From JANELJ01 sp024511395 (GTDB lineage Bacteria > Pseudomonadota > Gammaproteobacteria > GRL18), in NCBI GenBank assembly GCA_963681975.1, contig OY820613.1, positions 3,658,001-3,722,000 of the forward strand: DNA of 64,000 bases, in the 5' to 3' direction. Under the pieces are notes generated by a model. That model was not told the DNA's origin, made no database searches, and worked only from the letters and a program-made list of their open reading frames with translations. A program made the translations under genes and the position numbers. Numbering within the stretch: position 1 is the stretch's first letter; each line of letters starts with the position of its first letter. Below are positions 44,994 to 54,598 of the stretch, piece by piece.

Positions 44994-46301
44994 TTAGAAT
45001 TTCCAGGTAGCCTGAATACTGAAAATATCCACTTTAGAATCAAAGTCGCCTCTTAAATAGCCTTTTTGGGTCAGCAGTGCATATTCTTCATCTATATCCG
45101 CATCATCAACCCATAAATGAGAATAACCAGCATCTATAGTTAAATCGGCAGAGGGTGAATAGCTGGCACCAAAACTTAACCAAGTACGATCATCACCTGG
45201 AATACGGGAGGTTCTGTGCTTATCATCAATAGGCGTTTTGTCCCGGGCCACACCGGTTCTAAATGTCCATTGAGGGTTATAGGTATATTTCATACCCAGT
45301 GAATAGCGGAATACATCATTACATTTTTCATCTACCTGAGAAACTACAACGCCTGCATTATCATCACTTTCAATTTTAAGCTCTTTAAAACTGCTCCAGG
45401 CCGTATGCGTGACATCGGCCAGTAATGTTAACTGACGGTTTAGCTGATGAGTCAGGCTGATAGAAAGCGTGGAGGGGGTGTCAACATCAGCTGTAACATC
45501 TTGATTATTAAATTTGGGGTATCCTATTAAAGCGGGTGAAATCCCCTTGTATTTTACATCACCTTCCAAGGTATGACTGACTTCACTTCGAAAGTGCATT
45601 CCAATTCGTGTTGCCTGTGTAATTTCATAGATAAAGCCTAAATTAACCCCTACACCCCATGAATCACCTTTAATCTTTGCACTGCCGTCGGGTCGGGAAT
45701 AGGGGCTAGGCAGAGCATATTGATAAATGTCACTTTCAAGTGTGGCTTCCAGATACTGAATATTTATCCCAAGACCAATAGATAATTTCTCATTGGCTCT
45801 AAAAGCGATTGCCGGATTTATATTTAGGGATTTCACTTCAGAATCAGTGGAGGTGTAACGTCCCATCCAGCCATTATCATATTCTGTACCCAAGCCAAAA
45901 GGTGCATTAATTCCAATACCGATTTTATATTTATCTCCAAAATCCCGGACATAATAGAAGTTGGGCACATAAAAGGTATCACCAGCATCACCACCATTGC
46001 CGCCTTGTGCAACGCCGTAGTTTGTTAGATCTGTGCTGCCGCCGTCCTGAAATTCAGCCTTGGATTTGATAATGTGCACGCCTGCTGTAACCTGAGTACC
46101 TTCTAGGTACATCATACCGGCAGGGTTAAAGTAAATAGTGGATGGATCTTCTGCAACGGCTGCAGCCCCTGCAAAAGCCTGCCCCATGCCGCTGGCTGAA
46201 GTTTCAATAATGGCAAAGCCAGCGGCCATAGTATTGGTCGATAAGCCCATGCCCAGTGCCAGAAAAGATCCGGCAACGGCGATATGAAGTGTTTTTTTCA
46301 T
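44994..46301 (-). CDS. OmpP1/FadL-family outer-membrane transporter
   Basis: A 14-stranded barrel for hydrophobic substrates such as fatty acids or aromatics. The start is set at 46299-46301 (MKKTLHIAVAGSFLALGMG), giving 435 residues. Mature GFAIIETSASGMGQAFAGAAAVAEDPSTIYFNPAGM is the N-terminal hatch and NPA signature of the family; INAPFGLGTEYDNGWMGRY and the terminal FSIQATWKF (aromatic last residue) fit a barrel. In an autotroph its substrate is unclear; elemental sulfur or lipid uptake has been proposed for relatives, which I cannot test. A paralogue fragment lies at 48153-48326. Confidence 0.93.
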   Translation of the reverse strand: MKKTLHIAVAGSFLALGMGLSTNTMAAGFAIIETSASGMGQAFAGAAAVAEDPSTIYFNPAGMMYLEGTQVTAGVHIIKSKAEFQDGGSTDLTNYGVAQGGNGGDAGDTFYVPNFYYVRDFGDKYKIGIGINAPFGLGTEYDNGWMGRYTSTDSEVKSLNINPAIAFRANEKLSIGLGINIQYLEATLESDIYQYALPSPYSRPDGSAKIKGDSWGVGVNLGFIYEITQATRIGMHFRSEVSHTLEGDVKYKGISPALIGYPKFNNQDVTADVDTPSTLSISLTHQLNRQLTLLADVTHTAWSSFKELKIESDDNAGVVVSQVDEKCNDVFRYSLGMKYTYNPQWTFRTGVARDKTPIDDKHRTSRIPGDDRTWLSFGASYSPSADLTIDAGYSHLWVDDADIDEEYALLTQKGYLRGDFDSKVDIFSIQATWKF

Positions 46302-46590
46302 ATTATCAATATCCCTTTTCTGCCCCGGTGTTATTAAAGTTGAATAACAGGACACCGGGTTGCTGTTAATATAGCTATTAAATAATTAATGTTGTATTTT
46401 TGATACAGTTATTATGTATTAATTATGTAAATTCAGGTCATTATAACCCCGCTTTGTGGTTTTATCACAAATTCAAAATGAAAAATCAACAACACAGGCT
46501 TGAATACAGTTGAGAATAAAGGGATTTTAATAAAAATTACAGTATTTTATATTAATTTAACTTCAGTTTTGTATAAAACACATATTATAT

Positions 46591-48149
46591 CTAAAGTTTA
46601 GAGTTTCAGCTCCCCCAAAAAGGAGAATCATTTAAAATTTATTGATTACCTCAGTTAACCGATAGTCCGTAACAGGAAAAAAATGTAAAAAAAAGCAAAA
46701 AACAGTTGACAAAAATTCGGCAGCATTGCTGCCTTCAGTAAGAAAAAACAAACTTCTGTAGGCCACAATGCACACCAAAGGATACAGCAATATCCCCAGT
46801 GAACTGTTTTATTACATAACATTTTTAACCCGAGCGCTACCCCTTAGGAGCGCAAAAACCTTTATTGAGTTACTAATGTGCAGTTTATTAACTCAATCAG
46901 GGTTTGTAACCAGTGCTATCTGGATAGTGGGCATGGCCAGACAATGGCCCGGTTATTATAAATGGCTTGAAACCGGTCAGTGGTCTTATAAACTGATGAG
47001 ACAGTGGACTGCCCTGTTTCTAAAGCTGTTTGGGGATAATCCGGTTTATCTGGCCATAGATGACTCTATCATGCTGCGTCATTCCAAAAAGGCACCCATG
47101 AGTCAGATACACCACCAGCATGGTAATAAAACCAATCTGTCCCGGTATGTCAGAGGGCAATGCCGGGTAGCACTGGCTACGATTGTTAAGCGTTCTGGCT
47201 GTAATACGCCTCTGCCATTGTTATTACGTTTAACACCACAGGCCGGTAACAGTGGTAAACTGGTGATTGCCCGAAGTCTTATCCGGGCATTGCTGGAACC
47301 GCTAAAAAGATAAAGCGGTTACTGTATTGGTGGACAGTTGGTATATGCGCCGTTCTTTTATTGAACCGGTACAGGCTTATAATATGACGGTTATAGGTCA
47401 GGTACGAATCGATACCGTATTATATAAACGACCCTGGCAAGGTAAAGGCCGGGGACAACCCGGAAAATATGGGACACGTTATACAAAAGAAGAAATTAAA
47501 CGGCTGCCTTTAAATAAGGAAACCGTACACCTGTATGGACGTGAACAGCAGGTTAATTACCGAACAGCGGTGGCTAAAGCCCGCTTTCTGAATGGCCAGT
47601 CGGTATGCTTTGTCTGGTGTGAGTTTGAGGACTCTAAAGGGAAAAAAAGACCACGTCTATTACTGTCAACAGATATGCAGTTAAGTGGTCTGGATATTAT
47701 TGTCGCTTATGAAAAGCGCTGGTCGATTGAGCCCTTGTTCAATCAGTTAAAAAATGACTGGGGCATGAAACAGACCCGGCAGAAAACCCGGAAGGTGTTA
47801 CATCGATGGGTACACATTATTGCTCCGGGGTATATTATACCTCAATTGCGGGCTATTAAATGTCCGGACCCGGTATTGCGCTTAATTGATAATACGCCCT
47901 GGCGAAAGAATACACCCATTACTGCCGGAAGAATACGAATGGGACTGATAAGGTATTTTTCGCAGGTTAGGGTCAGGGACTGGTGGGATGGTAAGTCCCA
48001 AAAATTCCAGCCGCCGGATACGGATATTTTAAGGCGATTTGAAGATTTGTTATAAAAACAATTTCAAAACAGCCGGTTATAAACAAATTGTTAAAGAACG
48101 TATGAGCGAAACAGGACTCTCAAGGGTGAGCTGTCGCTCTAAACTTTAG
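46591..48149 (+). mobile_element. Unclassified DDE insertion sequence (about 1559 bp)
   Basis: The terminal repeats are CTAAAGTTTAGAGTTTCAGC and CTAAAGTTTAGAGCGACAGC, each followed by a C-rich block. No clean target duplication was seen (left flank ends ACATATTATAT, right begins TCATATAAAAT). A TTGACA at 46704-46709 and the hairpin GGCAGC-ATT-GCTGCC precede the transposase. Confidence 0.85.
46768..48055 (+). pseudogene. DDE transposase with one frameshift
   Basis: The first frame (46768-47313) holds LTQSGFVTSAIWIVG, the Asp of VYLAIDDSIMLRHSKKAPMS and QIHHQHGNKTNLSRYVRG. At CTAAAAAGATAAAG the frame breaks; removing one A gives PLKDKAVTVLVDSWYMRR, carrying the second Asp. The second frame continues VWCEFEDSKGKKRPRLLLS and AYEKRWSIEPLFNQLKNDWG with the Glu. 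The protein would be about 429 residues. It resembles IS4-superfamily transposases, but I cannot name the family. Confidence 0.82.
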
Positions 48150-48152
48150 TCA

Positions 48153-48326
48153 TATAAAATAAATGACCAGCATACAGTAGGTGTTTCTCTACAGGTTGCT
48201 TATCAGCAATTCAAAGCATGGGGATTAGGTAGTTTCGATAACCCATTTTTCTCATCAAATCCAGACAGAGTGACAAATAAAGATCGTGATGATTCCCGGG
48301 GTATTGCATACGGCTGGAATTTCTAA
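48153..48326 (+). pseudogene. Internal fragment of a second FadL-like gene
   Basis: YKINDQHTVGVSLQVAYQQF, then GLGSFDNPFFSSNP, DRVTNKDRDDSRGIAYGWNF and a stop. The HTVGVSLQVAYQQFKAWGL pattern followed by an Asn/Asp-rich turn matches the middle of OmpP1/FadL proteins. The 5' part was removed at the upstream IS, and the true 3' part is also missing. IS elements lie on both sides. Confidence 0.7.
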
Positions 48327-48350
48327 AAATTCTTGAAATATGACTAATTA

Positions 48351-49848
48351 GTCCACCCTGAATAAAACATATAGTATTGATTTATAAAGAAATATTGCTT
48401 GATTGTGGGTTTTAAATTTGCAGGTTTTTGGTAAAATAAGCCTTATTACCTTGCAAATTTCCAGACCAGAATGAAGCCAGAGAAACAGCCAAAAATACCT
48501 CAGGAAGACCTGTTCAGGATGCGCCTTGAAAACATGCTGGACATAAACCATGAGTTGATTAAGTTATCAAAACACATAGACCGGGAAAGTCCTGATAAAG
48601 AATGGGGCGCTCTGTTTGTATCCACTAAAGGTGCTCCTGCCATACGCACTCGATTGATTGCAGGATTGCATTACCTGAAACACCTTCATGATTTATCGGA
48701 TGAACAGGTAGTAAAAGGCTGGACAGAAAATCCGTACTGGCAGTATTTCTGTGGTGAAGAATACTTTCAGCATAAGATGCCCATACACCCTGTGACCATG
48801 ACCAAATGGCGTAACCGGCTGGGTAAATCAGGCAGTGAAAAATTACTGATTGAAACCATTAAAGCCGGACTAAAGAGTAAAACTATCAAGCCCGGCAGTT
48901 TAAAGAAAGTCACGGTAGATACTACCGTACAGGAAAAGAACATCGCTTTTCCAACCGATTCAAAGCTCCTGAACAAAGCCAGAGAAAACCTGGTTAAACT
49001 GTCCAAAGAGCACGGTATTAAACTGCGCCAGAACTATAATCGGGTTGGGCCGCAATATGTACTAATGGCCAGTCGTTATGCACATGCAAAACAGTTTAAA
49101 CGCATGAAGAAAATGAACAATAAACTGAAATCCCGTTTAGGTCGTGTTAAACGGGATATTGAACGACAACTGCCCAACTATTCTGTTGATATTCAGTCTC
49201 TGTTTGAAGTAGCTCTAAAACAGGCTCAGAAACTAATTGAGCAGGAGCAGCACAGTAAGAACAAGCTTTACAGTTTACATGCACCGGAAATCGAGTGTAT
49301 CAGTAAAGGCAAAGCTCATAAGCCTTATGAATTTGGAGTTAAAGCCAGTATCGCGGTAACCAACAAGGAAGGCTTTGTTATTAGTGCTCAAAGTTGTCCG
49401 GGCAATCCTTATGATGGACATACCTTGCTGCCACAACTGGAACAGATAAAACAGTTTACAGCCGTACAACCGGAACACTGCTTTGTTGACCGGGGTTATC
49501 GTGGACATGAAGTAAAAGACACTAAAGTTTTTATCTCAGGTCAGAAGCGAGGCGTTACCCGAAGTATTAAAAAGGCATTAAAACGGCGCAGTGCGATTGA
49601 GCCTGAAATCGGTCATATGAAAAACGATGGCCGTTTAGACCGCTGCTACCTCAAAGGTGCAGTCGGTGATGCCATTAATGTGGTTATGGTAGCCGCTGGA
49701 CATAACTTAAGAAAGAACCTCAATAAGCTCCGGCTTTTGTGGCTCAAAATTATTTCCGGTTTGATGGGATATTTTATCAAACCAGAACAATCAGCCGCTT
49801 TAAACCTGGCTTGATGTCAGACTTAAAACGGTATTATTCAGGTTGAAC
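48351..49848 (+). mobile_element. IS5/IS1182-like element, copy 5 (1498 bp)
   Basis: Flanked by TAATTA at 48345-48350 and 49849-49854. Its leader stem-loop (48414-48460) is AAATTTGCA...TGCAAATTT. Confidence 0.95.
48471..49814 (+). CDS. IS5/IS1182-like transposase, intact
   Basis: 447 residues, complete. Distinguishing residues are HIDRESPDKEWG, RNRLGKSG, APEIECISK, FVISAQSCPG, CFVDRGYRGHEV and MGYFIKPEQSA. The GGDG-like changes are conservative and the three acidic motifs are intact. Confidence 0.93.
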   Translation: MKPEKQPKIPQEDLFRMRLENMLDINHELIKLSKHIDRESPDKEWGALFVSTKGAPAIRTRLIAGLHYLKHLHDLSDEQVVKGWTENPYWQYFCGEEYFQHKMPIHPVTMTKWRNRLGKSGSEKLLIETIKAGLKSKTIKPGSLKKVTVDTTVQEKNIAFPTDSKLLNKARENLVKLSKEHGIKLRQNYNRVGPQYVLMASRYAHAKQFKRMKKMNNKLKSRLGRVKRDIERQLPNYSVDIQSLFEVALKQAQKLIEQEQHSKNKLYSLHAPEIECISKGKAHKPYEFGVKASIAVTNKEGFVISAQSCPGNPYDGHTLLPQLEQIKQFTAVQPEHCFVDRGYRGHEVKDTKVFISGQKRGVTRSIKKALKRRSAIEPEIGHMKNDGRLDRCYLKGAVGDAINVVMVAAGHNLRKNLNKLRLLWLKIISGLMGYFIKPEQSAALNLA

Positions 49849-49861
49849 TAATTACAGGTCA

Positions 49862-49891
49862 CAAAAAAGGGAGCATTCGCTCCCTTTTTTG
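49862..49891. terminator. Intrinsic terminator
   Basis: AAAAAAGGGAGC, loop ATTC, GCTCCCTTTTTT, perfect stem. Now located just after IS copy 5; it probably ended the gene whose FadL-like remnant lies before the IS. Confidence 0.9.
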
Positions 49892-50006
49892 TTTAATATC
49901 TGGAAATTTACGGCTTAGTCTGTTAAAATAACTTTTCTTTATAGTTACTTATAAAATTTAATATAAAAAGAACAGGAATGGAATCAATCCAAAGAAATTA
50001 AAAACG

Positions 50007-50948
50007 ATGTATAAAAAAAATAGAAATTTTACACCCACTCAAATCATTTTTACACTATTTGCTTTATTGCTTAGTGTTTCTGCCTATGCAGGTGAAAAAC
50101 TTAAGCCCTTTATCCTGGCTTCCAATGCACCGGGTGATCTTGCGGCTGTGGTAGCAGATACTAAAAGTAAACTCACCAATGCCGGTTTTGAAGTGGTTGG
50201 TGAATATTCCCCTTATACTGGTGCCAATATTATTATTGTTACTAATGATGCATTAAAGAAAAATGCTGAAGCAACGGATACCGGCGGTTATGGTGCAGTA
50301 CAGCGTATTTCTGTCACCGATAAAGATGGAGCCATTCAGGTAGCCTATACTAATCCAGTCTATATGGCTTATGCCTATCAGATGAAAGGAGACTTAAGCG
50401 ATGTAGCAGCGGCTCTGGAAAAAGCCTTGGGCAAGCAGGAAGCCTATGGTTCCAAAAAAGGACTGGATGCTGATGATCTGAAAGGTTACCACTATATGTT
50501 TGGTATGCCTTATTTTGATGAACCTGATGTAGTGGCGGATCACGGCAGTTATGATGCGGCGATTAAAGCTGTTGAAGCAGGACTGGCGGCTGGTAAAGGC
50601 GGTGTATCTAAAGTCTATCGTGTTGATATTCCCGGCAAACAGCAAAGTGTTTTTGGTGTAGCCATGACTGAAGGTATGAGCAGTGATGCTACCATAATGA
50701 AAGAAGTGGATTTTATGGATATTCGCTCTACTGCGCATCTGCCTTATGAAATGCTGGTGGACAAAGACGGTAAAGTGTATGCTTTAAGTGCTAAGTTCCG
50801 TATTGCCATGAATTTCCCTGACCTGTCTATGGCCGGTGACCACAGCTTTATGGGCATTATGGCCTCTCCCGATGCCATTAAAGAAGCTCTGGCTCAGGCA
50901 GCCGGTGCCAGTAAGGAAAAATCTGGCGGTGGTGCTTTTGATTTTTAA
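50007..50948 (+). CDS. Secreted protein of unknown function
   Basis: 313 residues. The signal peptide (IIFTLFALLLSVSAYA) ends before GEKLKPFILASNAPGD. The mature part has two similar halves in outline: a first alpha/beta region (LAAVVADTKSKLTNAGFEVVGEYSPY, TGANIIIVTNDAL) and a second (YHYMFGMPYFDEPDVVADHG, VDFMDIRSTAHLPYEMLVDKDGKVYALSAKFRIAM), then a Gly/Ser tail. The first region recalls DUF302-type folds, but I do not assign a family. No cysteines or heme motifs occur in the mature part. Its own terminator follows, so it is probably monocistronic. Confidence 0.85.
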   Translation: MYKKNRNFTPTQIIFTLFALLLSVSAYAGEKLKPFILASNAPGDLAAVVADTKSKLTNAGFEVVGEYSPYTGANIIIVTNDALKKNAEATDTGGYGAVQRISVTDKDGAIQVAYTNPVYMAYAYQMKGDLSDVAAALEKALGKQEAYGSKKGLDADDLKGYHYMFGMPYFDEPDVVADHGSYDAAIKAVEAGLAAGKGGVSKVYRVDIPGKQQSVFGVAMTEGMSSDATIMKEVDFMDIRSTAHLPYEMLVDKDGKVYALSAKFRIAMNFPDLSMAGDHSFMGIMASPDAIKEALAQAAGASKEKSGGGAFDF

Positions 50949-51003
50949 GTAGTAAGTTTATTATTGTGGCTCTTGATTGAGTCATTTTATGCATATAAAC
51001 TTT

Positions 51004-51040
51004 CAGGCTCCTCGCATTTTGCCAGGAGCCTGTTTTATTT
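51004..51040. terminator. Intrinsic terminator after the secreted protein gene
   Basis: CAGGCTCCT, loop, AGGAGCCTG followed by TTTTATTTT. Confidence 0.88.
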
Positions 51041-51111
51041 TAAATAAGTATTAAGAAAAGAAAATCGGGAAAGCACCTAATAACCTATAAAGGTCGAACA
51101 ATTTTATTTCT

Positions 51112-52785
51112 ATGAATAAACTGCCCTCCAGCCGAACTCTCCTTTCAATAGCAGTTATTCTTGTCTTTCTTATTTTTTTGATTGCCCTGCTGTTTATTAC
51201 TAATTTATCCTTCTCAGTCTGGGAACAGTTACTGGCTAAACCCATTTGGGTGCAATGGGCTTATGGTATTGTACTGCTGTTTATTTCCCTGTTGGCTGGC
51301 CGGTTGATTTGGCGCTTATTACTGCCGGCAAAAAAAAATAGAGCCCGGGCAGCAAAACAGCAGCCAGCTGAACAGTCCATTGATAAAGTGGCCAAACGTC
51401 TGGATGCTTTACAAAAACAGCAGCCTAGGATAACGGATAGTAAACCCTCTGAATTAACGGCTCAATCAGAACCGGACTCTGGCCCTGTACTGGAACCTGA
51501 CAGTCAGTTATGGGAGGAAAATGTTGAATCTTCTCCAGAGCTTATTGCATTAAGGAAGGAGTTATCTGAATTCTCACAGCGCAGGGAAGAAGCCCGTATT
51601 TATATTGCTCTGTTTGGTGATATCAGCAGCGGTAAAAGCTCTTTAATCCGGGCCATGCTGGGAGAGAAACAGGGTGAAGATTCAGATCAAAAGCTGAATG
51701 GAAAAAAGAATTCTGTTTTACAGATAGACACTTCGGTATTGGGCGGTACCACACGCAGTATTGATCATTACCACTGGTCGATAAATATTGACGGTAATGA
51801 TACTGCAGAACAGTCGTGTATTTTAACTGATATGCCGGGGCTGAATGAACAGTTTGCTGAACTGGATATATTATCCACTGAAGAAGCCGTTCGGGCGCAC
51901 CTGGTTATTTACTTATGTGATGGGGATCTGACGGCCAGCCAGTTTAAGGAAGTTTCAAGACTGCTGGAACTGGGTAAACCCTGTATTATTACCGTTAATA
52001 AGTCGGATCAATACACAGAATCAGAACGGGCACTGATCCTGCAGAATATCCGCAGTCGATTTAGCCATTTTAAAAACCCACCTGCAGTTGTCTCTGTTCA
52101 GGCAGGGGGGGTGCGTGAATTTATCCGCCAGACTCCCGACGGTCATGAAGAACGAGTTCAGAGACCCATTGAGCCAGACATTCAGACCTTAAAAGGGCAG
52201 ATTATTGCTTTATTAAAACAATATCCGGTCAGTGAGCTGGAAGGTTTAAGAGAAAAGGCAGTGGCTAGCCGTTTAAATGAACGGCTGGATGAAATGGATG
52301 CCCGTTTTAAGTATTCTCAAAGCCGCCGTCTGGTCTCGGGCTATACTAAAAAAGCGGTCGTTGCTTCACTGGCTACCATCAGTCCGGGCAGCGATATTCT
52401 GGTGCAGGGGTATCTCGGTATTCAGATGATTAAGGACTTATGTAAAATCTATGGGGTTTCAGCTACGGATATCGATGCCAATAAACTGCTTGAACTGATA
52501 CAATCGCGTATGAATAAGACACTGCCGTTACTGCTGGCCATTGCCGGTAACGGGCTCAAGGCTTTTCCCGGTGTTGGAACCGTTAGTGGCGGCCTGATGC
52601 ATGCGGTGGCCTATGGTATGATCTTTGATACCCTTGGGAAATCTGTGGCCAGAACACTGGAAGTCATCGGAGAATTATCTGCTCAATTGATCAGTGATGT
52701 GTATAAGGAACAACTGAGTGAAAATATTGAATCGCGTACAAAAGATCTTATCAGGCTGGCCGTCAGACTCCGTAAAAAAGATTAA
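51112..52785 (+). CDS. Membrane-anchored dynamin-like/Era-type GTPase with DUF697 domain
   Basis: 557 residues. Two N-terminal membrane helices at about 9-32 (LLSIAVILVFLIFLIALLFI) and 46-70, then a charged linker, then a G domain: G1 GDISSGKS at 169-176, G3 DMPG at 240-243, G4 NKSD at 296-299. The C-terminal DUF697-type region (about 420-530) has hydrophobic segments such as LPLLLAIAGNGLKAFPGVGTVSGGLMHAVAYG. It overlaps the next GTPase gene by 68 bp. Tandem GTPases of this type are known in many proteobacteria, but the cellular role is not established. Confidence 0.87.
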   Translation: MNKLPSSRTLLSIAVILVFLIFLIALLFITNLSFSVWEQLLAKPIWVQWAYGIVLLFISLLAGRLIWRLLLPAKKNRARAAKQQPAEQSIDKVAKRLDALQKQQPRITDSKPSELTAQSEPDSGPVLEPDSQLWEENVESSPELIALRKELSEFSQRREEARIYIALFGDISSGKSSLIRAMLGEKQGEDSDQKLNGKKNSVLQIDTSVLGGTTRSIDHYHWSINIDGNDTAEQSCILTDMPGLNEQFAELDILSTEEAVRAHLVIYLCDGDLTASQFKEVSRLLELGKPCIITVNKSDQYTESERALILQNIRSRFSHFKNPPAVVSVQAGGVREFIRQTPDGHEERVQRPIEPDIQTLKGQIIALLKQYPVSELEGLREKAVASRLNERLDEMDARFKYSQSRRLVSGYTKKAVVASLATISPGSDILVQGYLGIQMIKDLCKIYGVSATDIDANKLLELIQSRMNKTLPLLLAIAGNGLKAFPGVGTVSGGLMHAVAYGMIFDTLGKSVARTLEVIGELSAQLISDVYKEQLSENIESRTKDLIRLAVRLRKKD

Positions 52786-54133
52786 CCGCTTTACCCATCG
52801 CATCTTTTCTGAAAATCAGGGTAACCATGGTGTTAATGCCGATCCAGTCCGAGCAGAAGAAGCTGATGCTGATATGAATGAGCTAGGTGATGAACATCTG
52901 AGCATTGCTAAAGAAAGTATCAGCCGTTTATTAAATGATAAAAGGGTTCCCCAACAGGTCAGGGAAAGCCTGCAGGCAGATTTTCAGCAGGTTGAAAAAA
53001 TGCTGGAAAAAATCGAACACGAACATATCCATATTTCTGTACTGGGCCGGGTCAGTGTCGGTAAATCTTCCCTGTTAAATTCCTTAATGGGTCAGCAGCA
53101 GTTTTCCATCAGTCCCCTGCATGGTGAAACCCGCCAGACGGCCTTTGCCAGCTGTGAAGAATATGAGTCTCAGGGTATCTATTTTATAGATACCCCCGGT
53201 ATCAATGAAGTCGATGGGGCAGAGCGGGAAAAACTGGCCCATGAAGTGGCTACCCGTTCAGATATTATTCTGTTTGTGGTGGACGGTGATATGACTGATA
53301 CGGAATATCAGGCACTTAAACAGATGGTGTCTGAATCCAGGACGGTCATACTGGTACTCAATAAAGAGGATCGTTATACTAGGGAAGAAAAAGAAACCCT
53401 GTTAACCGCACTGCAGCAGCGGGTAGCGGGTCTGGTGGATGCTCAGAATGTTGTGACCGCTACTGCAAGAATGACAGAAAAACACTATCTGTTGGTGGAT
53501 GAACAGGGCAATGAAACTGAAACCTGTAAAACTTTTCCGCCGGATACCGGGGAACTTAAGGAACGCTTGTGGTCTATTGTTAATGAGCAGGGCAAAACCC
53601 TGTCGGCCATTAATGCCAGCCTGTTTGCCGGCCAACTGTCAGATCAGGTGAGTGAAAGGATTATGTTGATCCGTAAAGATATTGCGGATAAATTAATTCA
53701 AACCTATTGTGTCTCTAAAGGTGTGGCTGTGGCCATTAACCCGGTACCAGTGGTGGATTTAATTTCAGCCGGGGTGATTGATGTGACCTTGGTGGTGCAT
53801 TTATCCCGAATATACGGCCTTCCCTTAACAAAATCAGAAGCCGGCTCCCTGATTAAAACCATTGGCGGGCAGATGATGCTGCTCCTGGGGACCATCTGGG
53901 GGATTCACTTTATTTCCACTGCCCTTAAACTGGGCACCGGCGGGCTGTCAACGGTATTAACCGCATCAGCCCAGGGGGCAGTGGCCTATTGCAGTACCCT
54001 GGTGGTCGGCAAAGCCGCACAGCAGTATCTAAAACAGGGTAAATCCTGGGGTGAGGGCGGAGCCAAACAGGCGGTACGAAATATCCTGGACTCTCTGGAT
54101 CGGGACTCGATCTTGCAGCAGGCAAAAAGGTGA
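52718..54133 (+). CDS. Second DUF697-type GTPase
   Basis: 471 residues from a GTG inside the preceding gene; an ATG at 52874 would remove 52 residues that look natural (NRFTHRIFSEN). G1 GRVSVGKS at 110-117, G3 DTPG at 158-161, G4 NKED at 215-218. The C-terminal half carries AINPVPVVDLISAGVIDVTLVVHLSRIYGL and later hydrophobic stretches. Unlike its partner it lacks N-terminal membrane helices. The 68-bp overlap suggests the two are made in fixed ratio and may form a heteromer, as dynamin-like pairs do; this is inference. Confidence 0.87.
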   Translation: MKILNRVQKILSGWPSDSVKKINRFTHRIFSENQGNHGVNADPVRAEEADADMNELGDEHLSIAKESISRLLNDKRVPQQVRESLQADFQQVEKMLEKIEHEHIHISVLGRVSVGKSSLLNSLMGQQQFSISPLHGETRQTAFASCEEYESQGIYFIDTPGINEVDGAEREKLAHEVATRSDIILFVVDGDMTDTEYQALKQMVSESRTVILVLNKEDRYTREEKETLLTALQQRVAGLVDAQNVVTATARMTEKHYLLVDEQGNETETCKTFPPDTGELKERLWSIVNEQGKTLSAINASLFAGQLSDQVSERIMLIRKDIADKLIQTYCVSKGVAVAINPVPVVDLISAGVIDVTLVVHLSRIYGLPLTKSEAGSLIKTIGGQMMLLLGTIWGIHFISTALKLGTGGLSTVLTASAQGAVAYCSTLVVGKAAQQYLKQGKSWGEGGAKQAVRNILDSLDRDSILQQAKR

Positions 54134-54187
54134 TATAATGGCGAAATTAAAAGCAGGTTAGACACTCACTAACATTAATGACTAAAC

Positions 54188-54565
54188 ATGACTAAAGCAG
54201 AAAAAAAACTACTGACGATTTTTAATGATCTGGATAAGGATGATTGCAATAGTTTATTATCCTATGCGGAGTTTTTACTGGAAAAGGCAAAAAAAGAAGG
54301 CCGATTTGTTGAAGTCAGTATTGAGCCGATGGATATTCCTCGGCCGTCTGAAGAGCGGGTAGTGGCAGCCATTAAACGGCTTTCGGCCACATTCCCAATG
54401 TTAAAAAAGGACAGTATGCTTAATGAAACAGCAGCTTTAATGACGGAACACTTGATCCAGGGCCGGGCCACTGTAGAAGTAATTGATGAACTGGAAATTT
54501 TATTTCAGAATCGCTATAAAGTATTCTGTGAGCAGAGCACTGACAAAACAATGGATAATGAATAA
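54188..54565 (+). CDS. Conserved hypothetical helical protein
   Basis: 125 residues beginning MTKAEKKLLTIFNDLDKDDC, with SLLSYAEFLLEKA, the segment PMDIPRPSEERVVAAIKRL and MLKKDSMLNETAALMTEHLI. Acidic and helical, cytoplasmic, with no membrane segment. It looks like a gammaproteobacterial conserved hypothetical whose function I do not know. It lies 55 bp after the second GTPase and 34 bp before perM, so all four may be one operon. Confidence 0.75.
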   Translation: MTKAEKKLLTIFNDLDKDDCNSLLSYAEFLLEKAKKEGRFVEVSIEPMDIPRPSEERVVAAIKRLSATFPMLKKDSMLNETAALMTEHLIQGRATVEVIDELEILFQNRYKVFCEQSTDKTMDNE

Positions 54566-54598
54566 ACTTAAAAGCAAGCAAAGTCAGACTGGATTGGT

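Noticed and set aside
46768..48055. Programmed frameshifting in the unclassified transposase
   Set aside because: The junction CTAAAAAGATAAAG lacks a standard A-AAA-AAG slippery heptamer in the right frame, and restoring it needs removal of one base (+1), unlike the -1 shifts of IS families. A simple insertion is more likely.
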